NCBI GenBank assembly: GCA_009602725.1
Contig: WELB01000054.1
Location: forward strand, 262,342 to 318,397
Reading direction: 5' to 3'
Source of the DNA: Spirogloea muscicola
Lineage: Eukaryota; Streptophyta; Zygnematophyceae; Spirogloeales; Spirogloeaceae
Length of the DNA: 56,056 bases
Positions 46,601 through 55,138 of this stretch are shown piece after piece. The stretch's first letter is position 1. Each line of letters opens with the position of its first letter. Under the pieces are notes generated by a model, which was not told where the DNA came from, did no database searches, and saw nothing but the letters and a program-made list of their open reading frames with translations. A program made the position numbers and the translations under genes.

Positions 46601-47367
46601 GTCTTCTGGCACAGCTGGCACCGCGGCGGGTCGGGCGAGCGAGGTGGGGGCGACGACGGTGGCGCCCGCTCGCTCGGCGGAGGTGGAGGCGGCGGAGACG
46701 GGGGCGGCGTCGATGGTGCTGACCGCGGTGGGCACGACGGCGGAGGGGACGGCGGCTGAGCGGGAGGCAATGGATGCTCCTCCGTGGCCGGCTCCTGGGG
46801 TGAGGCTTCCAGGACCGTGGCGGTGGGGCTGCAAGCTGCGGCGGCCACATCGGGCGGCGTCGAGGGCGGCGGCGGCGGCGGCGACGGCGGTGGGGACGGC
46901 GGCTGTGCGGGAGGCAATGGATGCTCCTCCGTGGCCTGCTCCTGGGGTGAGGCTGCCAGGACCGTGGCGATGGGGTTGCCAGCTGCGGCGGCCCCACCGG
47001 GCGTCGTGCCGGCGGCGCTGGGATACCCCTTGCAATGCTTCCGGTGCATGGAGACACCCTTCGGATTTTTGAAGTCCCGCGGGCAGGTTGGGCACTGCGC
47101 GCGCGCGGGCGCCTCAGGCGGGGATGACGGCGGCGGAAGAAGGGGGGGCTGCTCCGGAGGTGGCGTGTTGGCGGCATGGATGGCGGCAAGGGTGAGACAC
47201 CGCTGCGCCCAAGCGAACTTGGCCTGGGGGTACTCAGGGCTCTTGCTCCGGCGACGGCGCCCTGGACGCGCGGGTGGGGCGGCGGCGGCGGGCGGCGCGG
47301 CGGTGACGGCGGGGGCCGGCGCGGGGGCCTGGTCGGGAGGGGGCCTGCTCGCCGCCGCGGACCCCAT
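43656..47367 (-). CDS. Near-full-length LINE ORF: two zinc fingers, reverse transcriptase, zinc knuckle, restriction-like endonuclease
   Basis: The ORF starts at the ATG at 47367 (MGSAAASRPPPDQ). Two fingers of form C-x2-C-x12-H-x3-C follow: CPTCPRDFKNPKGVSMHRKH plus C, and CQLCQKTFTSRSGRSNHQRA plus C, separated by a Pro-rich repeat. The RT domain has SGGVRPIAIGEVLYRLVSR, VLAVDVANAFNTVERACI (motif A), SRSGTRQGDPLAGFFFAL (motif B) and LPTFADDTTIVG (motif C, catalytic FADD). The thumb (FTLLGVPIGTPAFVEGQL), a CCHC knuckle (SQCECGE, AAHVLRC) and the endonuclease region (RRVDLV, RLLLDVVTTD, AKELKYADHPPADEFFPLAI) follow before the gap. Two frame breaks, near 46.45-46.55 kb after finger 2 and near 44940 (one base missing after the thumb), mean it is decayed or contains base errors. 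The architecture is that of R2/NeSL-type elements, which insert by target-primed reverse transcription; no APE-type endonuclease is seen. Confidence 0.85.
46751..47045 (-). repeat. Tandem duplication, 147-bp unit, in the LINE ORF linker
   Basis: Two copies starting GGCGGCTG at 46751 and 46898. Each encodes about 49 residues including EHPLPPAQPPSPPPS and TVLEASPQEPAT or TVLAASPQEQAT. The unit keeps the frame and lies between the two zinc fingers. Confidence 0.75.
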
Positions 47368-47529
47368 GGCGGGCGCCGCCGGCGGCGGCGCCGGCGGCGG
47401 CCCGGGGTTTAGGAGGGGCGGCGGCGGCGGCGGCGGCCCAAGAAGCACTCCGACAACCCGACGTCAAGACTACTGACTCCTGGCAACTCCGCAAAGCCCA
47501 CCGATCGGCGGCGGAGGCAGGGCACGCGG

Positions 47530-48145
47530 TTGGCAAGGCTGCAGGCGGTGACGAGCGCTGAGTACGCGGACCACCTTGCTGGCGATGAGCTTGCCAGCCC
47601 TCTCCTGGAAGCGTCGTACCTCTTCTTCTGATTTGCTGTTGCTCACTCGTGGTTACTGAGTATCCATCTGCATCATTTCGTGTCTTGGTGTGTACTTTTG
47701 TCTTTCCGGGCACTATTTGTGGCCTTTGAGGCCTGCGGACATTGTCCATTCATTTCTGGGCTGGCTTTGCTAGCCCCTCTTTTCTATGGGCGAGCAGTTT
47801 CTTCTTGCAGTTTGGGCGCTGGCAATGGACGTGCACGTATGGTGATTGGTGGCTGGACCTCCTGCAGCGCCTTGCACGGCGGGCCATCACTCGTCGTCAT
47901 GGACAGCAAAGTGAGCTGCCCAGCTTTTGGAGAGCCACTTCTCCGTGCGATGCCGCTGGGTCGCCTGCCCGGGTGTTCCACATACGGCTCTCCGTCCCGT
48001 TTTGGCGTTTCCAGGCTCATGCAGTGCACTTACGGCTTACGGGCAGGCCGCGCCTTGGTGCTGCTTCTGAGTTTTGTCTGTGTGACCATTACTCCAGCTG
48101 CAGCAGTGTCCGACTTGTGGCTGCTGACTAGGGGTTACTGAGCTC
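47530..48145 (+). mobile_element. LINE 3' fragments, plus strand, decayed
   Basis: The plus strand near 47.6 kb has a C-terminal remnant (LLLICCCSLVVTEY), then a 3' UTR hairpin (47758-47776, GGGCTGGC-TTT-GCTAGCCC). A second fragment follows: WWLDLLQRLARRAITRRHGQ, ARVFHIRLSVPFWRFQAHAV, and in a shifted frame LWLLTRGY with stop near 48141. At least two insertions are superimposed. The fragments lie head to head with the long LINE on the other strand. Confidence 0.65.
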
Positions 48146-48149
48146 CCGG

Positions 48150-48780
48150 GCGGCGGCCCGCGTGTTATTGCAAATGTGGTCACCACCGATGTGGTGGATT
48201 GATCTGACCCGGGGCTTTCTGCTTCGAGGGCTGGCCATGCTGCGGCAAACGCCGCTCGCAGTAAGGCGGCGAAACCGTGGACAACGCGGCTGAGGACGAG
48301 TTCGTTCCCCTGGCCGTCGATGTGCACGGGGCTCTCGGGTCTCAGTGGCTCGACTGCTAGCCCGGCTTACGCGGCAAGCTTTGTCCCGCAGGCGAGGTGA
48401 GCAGGCTGACTTCAACGCCGCTGGCTCGTTGGCCCAGGTATACCGCATGCGTTGGTCCATCTCCCTTCAGTGGTCCATGGCCCATGCCTTGCACCTGCGT
48501 GCTGGCCATGCTCTTGCTGCAGCCTTTGGCATTCGTCAGGGGAATTGTTTTCCGGTTGCTAGTCTGTCGGATGTGAGGCTCCTCATTCGTCGTTAGTGTG
48601 TGGTTTCATCCTACCCCAGGTCTGAGCTACCGCTTGTGGCCCCTTCGTAGTTTGGCCCCTTCGACCCTCGTCAAGTCATTTCGGGCTGGCTTATCACTGC
48701 CCCTTGCCCCCATTTGGAGAGCCACTTTCTCTAGACACGCCCAGTGTCTACATGTAGAGAAAGCCACTCTTCTCTATGGT
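48150..48780 (+). mobile_element. LINE 3' fragment with 3' UTR
   Basis: The plus strand has DEFVPLAVDVHGALGSQWLD with a stop, then AGSLAQVYRMRWSISLQWSM, AHALHLRAGHALAAAFGIRQ and SDVRLLIRR. The 3' UTR (about 48600-48780) carries the T/C-rich lead, the CGGGCTGGCTTATCACTGCC core and the GAGAGCCACTTTCTC tail. Confidence 0.78.
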
Positions 48781-48984
48781 CGAGCACATTCTTCTTCTTC
48801 TAGAGAACCCAGTGGCCCTCAAGCCGTGTGGTTCTGGCGTCGACCCTTCGTGGGCCTGGGTCCCTCTTTCGGGGCTGGCCAATTGCAGCCCCCCCGCCCC
48901 CTTCACAAGAGCTCAACTTTGTTTCGGCCTGCGCTGCCCCGCGGGAGTTGCTCTTGGCCCCAGGCACACCCACCTCTCGCGCCG

Positions 48985-48987
48985 CCC

Positions 48988-49023
<36 letters not shown>
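48985..49023 (+). repeat. (CCG)n microsatellite before ZFPL1
   Basis: A near-pure CCG tract ending seven bases before the ZFPL1 start codon, in the likely 5' UTR. It is one of several GGC/CCG tracts at gene starts in this window. Confidence 0.85.
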
Positions 49024-49026
<3 letters not shown>

Positions 49027-49029
49027 CCC

Positions 49030-50717
49030 ATGGTCGTGTGCAAGTGCCGCAAGGTGAGGCGCCGTCGCCCCTCCCCCCCCCCTCCCCCTTGGGGCCCCGG
49101 TGCCCGGCCCTGACGCCGCGGCGCCGTGCCGCCGGGCCCGCAGGCCACGCGGCTCTACTGCTTCGTGCACAAGGTGCCCGTCTGCGCCGACTGCGTCGCC
49201 GCCACGCCCGACCACGCCCTCTGCGCCGTGAGGGCCCCATCCTCAAGCCCCCCATTGTGAGGAGGCCCCGTTCCCCCGCCCCGGCTTGGCGCTCAGCCCT
49301 GCGCCTGGGCCCGCGTGTGGCGCAGGTGAAGACGTACTCGGAGTGGGTCATCGATGGCGACTACGACTGGCCGCCACTTTGCGCCGCCTGCCGCGCCACC
49401 CTCGAGCCGCCCGCGCCGCCGCCGCCCGACCCCGCCGCCGCCGCCGCCACCACGCGTCTCTCCTGCCTCCGTACGGCCCGCTCCTCCCACCACCGCCCCT
49501 TCCTCCCTGCCCTCGGCTGCAGCTGACCGCCGTGGCTCTCGTCCCTGGCGCAGACGTGCTGCACACGCAGTGCCTGCTGCAGCACCTTCAGAGCTTCCCG
49601 CCCTACACTGCGCCAGCGGGATATGTCTGCCCCGCGTGCGCCGCGCCGGTCGGTTGCCTCCTCCTGCCCCTGCGCTCCTGCTGTTGGCCTGCCACCGAGC
49701 CTCCCATGCTGCCACCGTCGGTGTGGCCCCTGGCACGCTCCGGCCTGCGGAGCCTGAGGAGAGTTGCATCTTGCATTCTGCAGATCTGGTCAGCCAAGAG
49801 CCACAAGGACGCGCATGCTGCCCTCTACACCCGGCTGCAGGCGGTGATTCTCCAGGTCTGTGTGCTGGCCTTCGAGCTCGATGGAAGATCATGGCCTCTG
49901 CAGGCCCTCAGCTTGGAGAGCGTGCAAGGAGCCTCTGGCCTGCAGCCAAGCGCACCATGCAGTTTTGCAAAGCACTTGGCCCGGATCTACATCTTAGGAA
50001 GTGCCGCTATCATGTGTGCCTGCCTTAGGACAACTATTCTGCTTGTTCTTTTGCAGAGCTCTGCTGCTGGAACGCTCCTGGGCTCGGAGGGGGCTTCTAC
50101 AGTGGACAGGGCAGAGCCTGCACTTCCAGATCCTGCTTCTGTTGCTTCACCACCGACAGCAGATCGCCCCCCCCCAACAAATCAGGCCTCAGACAACAAC
50201 CAGTCCCTAGTGGCTGAGAGCTCTCTTGCAGGCAGGCAGGATGGTTACATGCCAACGTCCAGCGATCCACCTTCGGCAGGGTCCGCTCGGGATGTGGGTC
50301 AGGCGGTTGCTGCTGCGGTGGCCAATGCGGTCCATGACAAGCCTGTTGTGCTCGACGCTGCGACCAAGACGAGTGCTGATGCGGAGACTGGACCTGCAAC
50401 CCTACTTGGTGGGCAGTTGCCGCTCACGCCTTCCGCCACAAGTGTATCACCCAATTCAGCCAGCCACTTGAAGTCATCAGCCTCTACGGTGAGTCTATAG
50501 ATTGTGCTTGTGTGGTGCTTGTGTGTCTCATGACAAAGATGTCATGGTCCTGCATTTTGCATCTGCCGCTAGGAGCTGCTGTTGGTACGCTCTTAATGTG
50601 CACTTGTCGCCCCGTCGGTGGCGCCTTCTGGTACTGTCCACAAATTCTGGATTTGCCTGACAAGAGCCCTGCCCTTGGCGTGGATCGCGTGCCGTGCAGT
50701 CTCACCACCCTCATCAG

Positions 50718-50748
<31 letters not shown>

Positions 50749-51508
50749 TATTTGCCATGCCAAGAAAGAACTCCTACAGGGCTGGCGATTCACGCACGTC
50801 TTTGGACATCACTGAGGACTACAACGAAGATGACGAAGATGGGACTGATCGCAAGTACGCTCGCCGAGGTGGGTCCACTGCTGCTAATTGCCTAGTCAAT
50901 TTGCAGGGTCAGGGTGCTGACTGAAATGGCTTTGCTATTAAATATATGTACCCACCTCATTCACCTCGTCAAGTACAGTCAGCGTACTGCGCTGCATGCT
51001 GTGTATGCTTGTTTTACAAATGTCAAGAGACCTTGTCGACTGCAGTATGTCATCTGGTCACTGCTCAATGCGCCTCACTGTTCGAGCTCTTGCTGCATCA
51101 GGCCCAGCATACAGACAGCTTCTGCGTCACCTTGGCTTGTCCTGGAGCACCTCGCTGCCAGGCTTGCCAGTGACCAGGGAAGAGGCAGATGGCACTGGAG
51201 AGAGCCGACCAAGGCGCCGCTCCCATCGTCGGCCTACTGATCCCCGCAAGCTCCTGTTGGTTCTTGCCATTCTGTGAGTATCCATTGTACAAATTGCGAC
51301 GGACAATGAGATGTGCGTCTGTCATTGCTGCTCTTTCTGCACCATCACGACTGAATAGATATACGGTGGAAATAGTGGTGTCGTATGTCTTTTGAATGTA
51401 TAATTTGTGTCTGTCGGTAGGTCGTGCCTGGCTACGATGGTCCTCCTCTATTACAGATTGGCGCAAGCTCTCAATGCAACCAGCCAGGAGGGTACAATAG
51501 ACCCTTGA
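49030..51508 (+). CDS. ZFPL1-like zinc-finger membrane protein, nine exons (426 aa)
   Basis: Homologue of zinc finger protein-like 1, a cis-Golgi membrane protein. Exons: 49030-49053, 49144-49227, 49326-49470, 49554-49648, 49784-49855, 50057-50488, 50700-50868, 51102-51273, 51421-51508; all phases agree. The N-terminus pairs a small Cys/His domain (CKCRK; YCFVHKVPVCADCVA) with a RING-like domain (SEWVIDGDYDWPPLCAACRA; LHTQCLLQHLQSFPPY; GYVCPACAAP). IWSAKSHKDAHAALYTRLQA follows, as in plant members. Exon 6 is a Ser/Pro/Ala-rich linker of 144 residues; exon 7 holds poly-Gln and an acidic stretch (DYNEDDEDGTD). The end has a basic TDPRK and one membrane anchor (LLLVLAILSCLATMVLLYYR), finishing at DP. 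The first four exons are very GC-rich and the later ones are not. Confidence 0.9.
50711..50750 (+). repeat. (CAG)n tract coding poly-Gln
   Basis: Interrupted CAG repeat in exon 7 of the ZFPL1-like gene. In the spliced frame it encodes about 11 glutamines after SHHPH. Likely to vary in length between strains. Confidence 0.8.
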
Positions 51509-52603
51509 AGCAGCATACGAGTTGACCAGGACCCTGGAACTTATTAGTATAGGTCAATGTCGGATTTCATTGCTTTAGCAAGGTCAACATAGGGTGAAGT
51601 CGCTGACTTCGAGTTCTGGTGCCGTACTTCGTGTGGATTGTCATGCAACTCTGCATGTAGTGTAGTAAGGTATGTGCTTTATCAGCCCACTGCGATGTTT
51701 CACAATGTTGCCAGTTCTGCCTGCACTCATGCGATTCTTTATAGACATATCTACAAACATATCTTGCATAAAGCTTTCAGTTGGCTAAGTAAAAGGCCTA
51801 CTTCTCCTGGCTTATTGGATTTGTATTTGTCTTTGCAGTTCTCCTTACAGAGCGGCCCGGAGATAGCGGAAGCTTGGGCTTGTACTCTTGCCTCACCCTC
51901 TGGGTCCCTTGATAGCAACCATTGCCCCCTTGAAAGAAATTAATGGTAACAGTCAGCACAGTGCCACTTGAGTTTAGCATTGGTTGCTTGATCGTATCGC
52001 ATAACATTGACAATTTTGGCCTCCGAATATTCTCAGCTCTGCCCTGGCCTTGAATAAGTGGTCCTTGTCACTTGAACACCAGTTTATCTACATCCGAGAT
52101 GCAGTACTCGAAGTAGCAAGGACAATCCAGTACGGCTCTCTCAACACAAACTACTCCTTCCCTTGCAGAATTCATGAGAAGTAGTTTCGTGTTGTGGTGC
52201 CTTCCCTTTCAGACCTTATTCATTCCTTTGGACTGCCTCTTACGGGTATAGCCTTACAGTTAAACAGCTCTTTGCCCACTATGACCATCTCTTCTCGGCT
52301 GGCATAATTTGGCCAATATGCCTCCGGGAGGAGCCACTGTAATTGTTGAATACATAGTGGTAGAACATTAGTCATCTGCAACTTGCTATGGCAATTTTGC
52401 AATCTGCAAGCCTTTGGAGCAGTTCTCACAACCAAAGAGCTGCTTCGTAGCTGGTTAGCAAGGTACAAGAGGGCAGCAGCTTGACCTACAAATCGATTCG
52501 AACCCTGCCGACGATGTACGTCAAAGTAATCAAGGTTCTACTAGCTGTCCGATGAGAAAGAGCACGGCTATGCAGAAACGTTTCTGTGGACGTTTATCCT
52601 GCT
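51509..52603. other. Convergent intergenic region
   Basis: About 1.1 kb between the stops of ZFPL1 (+) and PEBP (-). It is AT-richer than the flanking first exons. No protein motif, LINE sequence or strong repeat seen. Confidence 0.4.
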
Positions 52604-53602
52604 TCAGACCCTTGGTTGACTCTCTTGAGGTTCCGCATAGAAATAGGGTGCAGCAAGGAGAGGACCAAGGTTGTGCTGCGTAGCGAACGCACTGAAATCG
52701 AAATGATCCCTCTCCTTGGGGGCCTCGATCTCAACTCGCTCGGCCTGCCCAACAACCCCAGCTTCGAGTCCGTCAATCAAGCAGGAGTACATTCATGAAC
52801 GGCCATCTGCGATCCTATCCGTACTTTCCTCATATGCACCAGCTACAATACTGGCCTGAGATGGAGCAAGCGTATTCTCTTTGGAAGCAAGCTCAGCTCC
52901 TGCGAGGCCAGGACATGACTGCGTGTTGGAGGTGGTAAAGAAAACGAACCTGCTTATACAGAAGAAATATGTAGCGATGGCGCCCTTCTGCTGGAGCAGG
53001 CCCTTTGTAAGGCAAGATCTCTGTGCCCTTCTTCGCGACATCTGTGCCGACCATCATCAAGCACCAGTGTTCAGTTCATTGATTGAGGAACTGGGTGGCT
53101 GCCGCAATTCGCGCTGGCAGTGCGAGTAGAGAGCCTGATGCGGGCTTGAGAGGAGACCAGGAGGTAGGCGGCACCATGCCTCTGCCGGCCCTGAGGAACA
53201 CGACGAGGAGCATGTACGCGCAGCGGATGGAAACCCTCGGAAGGTGGCGAGGACAAGCACGGCCAACGGGAAAACGCAGCCGGGGACAGCAGAGGAGGCC
53301 GGCAGGGGCCAACCTTCGCCGGGCGCCAGGTTGCCGGGAAGATTGGTGATGAGCCAGTGCAGCGAGGAGCGAAGTGACGGGTCGGCGGGCGACGGCGCGT
53401 CGGGGTCGACGAGGAGCAGCGCGTATGAGGCAGAGGCGTCGGCGCCACGCAGGCTCACGGCGGGCGGCTCGGCGAGGCCAGGCACGCGCAGCGCCACACC
53501 GTCGACGACGGGCGTGCCGCCGTACACGGCCTCGACGGCGGCGTCGCCGGTGGGTGCGCCGCGCGGTAGCACGTCCGCGAGCGCCGATGACGCGTCCGCC
53601 AT
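52604..53602 (-). CDS. Phosphatidylethanolamine-binding protein, FT/TFL1/MFT superfamily, three exons (173 aa)
   Basis: Small cytosolic ligand-binding protein of the PEBP family, which in land plants includes the flowering regulators FT, TFL1 and MFT. Exons on the minus strand: 53602-53314, 53041-52950 and 52744-52604, with GT-AG borders and agreeing phases. Landmarks: VYGGTPVVDGVALRVPG, ASYALLLVDPDAPSPADPSL (the DPDxP motif), LHWLITNLPGN; exon 2 PYKGPAPAEGRHRYIFLLYK (the GxHR motif); exon 3 HFDFSAFATQHNLGPLLAAP then YFYAEPQES. The length is normal for the family. Start chosen at the first ATG (MADASSALADVL). Which plant subgroup it belongs to, if any, cannot be decided here. A LINE 3' fragment ends less than 300 bases upstream. 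Confidence 0.92.
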
Positions 53603-53689
53603 GCCGGGCCGCCGCCCGCGGCCGCGGAGGGGGCAGAGGGTACGAAAGCCTGGCAGAAAGTACCTTTGCCAAAGAAGAAGAAGAAAAGA

Positions 53690-54562
53690 CGCTTCCAGTT
53701 GAGGGCGGTGGCTGTGAGAGGCTAGCCCAGCAAAAGAAATAGTAAAGAATGAACACCCTCTCAAAAGGGATGGAGTGTATGTTCAGTAATGAAGGGCCTG
53801 TGTGGCCAAGTACAGAGACAAGCACATTGACAGATGTAAATCACCTGCTGCTATGCTGACCCGCTCAGTAACCACGAGTCAGCACTTAGAGGTCGCTAAC
53901 TGATGCCCGAATGCCGGACGGCAATTGACAAAGCTCTTGTGCCACCAGCTAAGACTCGAGCAGCTTCCTGGTTCAAAATATGAGCCTGAGCTCGCCGCAA
54001 ACAGGCTGACACACGATGTCGCAAACATGACAAGTAGGCTACCGGCATGCGGTCTTCTCGTGTCTAGCTGTGTGGTTTTTCTTTCCGGCATGCTCATCTG
54101 GGCTGGAAGCAATTTCACACATCGTGCATATCCTAGACTTGCGATGTTCTTAAGTAGGGTATGAAAGCGAGGACCCATGCAGTCAAAGGCGTCAATTGCG
54201 GCTAGTAGAAGGTGGTTACTGCGGGGGTAGTCGATAGTAGTGTTGGAGCTTTCGCTGCTCTACTCTTCCCACTGCGTGGCCAGCAATAAGAGTCGATGCT
54301 GGACCCATGTATGCCTCCTCACAACCACATCGACCAAGGCTCGTGGGCCTCCGCCAAGTTGTACACCCACAACGTCTGGAATGCGACGGTAATAGCGTTC
54401 CTGCGCATCTGTGGTGATCGGCATGATGCTGTCCTCTTCCACAATGGCGCGGTGACTGGCGTCGCGCATCAAGTCCGCCAGGGCATTGCGAAGTAGATTG
54501 TGAACGCCAATCACTTCAGGGCCTGTGGGACACCGCAGCATGTGTGTAACGAAGTTACACAA
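53690..54562 (-). mobile_element. LINE fragments, divergent subfamily
   Basis: Reverse strand. 54562-54260 encodes CNFVTHMLRCPTGPEVIGVH, NLLRNALADLMRDAS, IPDVVGVQLGGGPRALVDVV, the zinc knuckle and endonuclease start. 54178-53865 encodes HTLLKNIASLGYAR, then a decayed C-terminus ending in a TRGY-like stop at 53865; an unrelated 40-base insertion breaks it near 54050. The 3' UTR hairpin follows at about 53709-53728. The LTR element begins just where the coding similarity stops at 54562. Confidence 0.7.
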
Positions 54563-55084
54563 GATGGAACATCTATATCATGGGAATGATAGCTGGAGGG
54601 GGCACTGAGGAGGCGAAGGACGGGCGCGCGATATTAGAGAAAGCGCATCTCTGATTAATGGCGCGCGACGCTGATGAAGGAGCAATATGGAATTCAGGAG
54701 CGCGACGGCGGCAAAGCCGGAATCTAGTGTTAGAACTCTACTAATATTAGTATTAGTATTCCGCGCGGGTCCCCGCAATCGGCGGCGACTCCAGCGGCGG
54801 AGGCGGCGGCCACGGGTGGATCTTCTGTGAGGGCTTAGCAAGTGGCCGGGCGCCTAATAATCCCATGAGGCCGGGGGCAGGGCCCCGAGAACCTCGATGG
54901 TTACTACTCAAGAAGGAGGGGCAGCCAACAGCGGCCCTTCTCGCCTCCCCAGACGCTTACACTTGGCATTGTTTACATTTCAACAGCTGGTTTGTTTTGA
55001 CCCATTGCATACGTTTGGCTCCGACTCCTTTGCTTCGCGACACCAACGCCTCGTCCTTGGGCTTGACGATCCTCATTCTTTACA
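54563..55084 (+). mobile_element. Putative 5' LTR of a Ty3/gypsy-type retrotransposon
   Basis: About 520 bases between the interrupted LINE and the primer-binding site. The end is placed at TTCTTTACA because the primer-binding site starts two bases later. The 5' border is placed where LINE coding similarity ends; it is not proven, since the 3' LTR lies outside the window. The region includes AT-rich TAATATTAGTATTAGTATT around 54740, a possible core promoter. Confidence 0.55.
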
Positions 55085-55085
55085 G

Positions 55086-55097
55086 TGGTATCAGAGG
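55086..55097 (+). other. Primer-binding site, initiator tRNA-Met type
   Basis: TGGTATCAGAGG matches the classic LTR-retrotransposon primer-binding site complementary to the 3' end of initiator tRNA-Met. It sits two bases after the putative LTR end and about 40 bases before the gag start, which is the expected position. Confidence 0.8.
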
Positions 55098-55138
55098 AAA
55101 CAAGTCTTTTCGGCGCAACCACAGAGTGTGACGCGTCA

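Noticed and set aside
45227-46759. Plus-strand open frame of 510 codons
   Set aside because: Antisense of the LINE reverse transcriptase. GC-rich codon use keeps the complementary frames open; no protein motif is present.
53076-53320. Continuous reading of PEBP exon 1 into 53.1-53.3 kb with a CQRE-like ending
   Set aside because: The resemblance to the FT C-terminus was superficial. The true C-terminal exons at 53041-52950 and 52744-52604 carry all expected motifs in phase.
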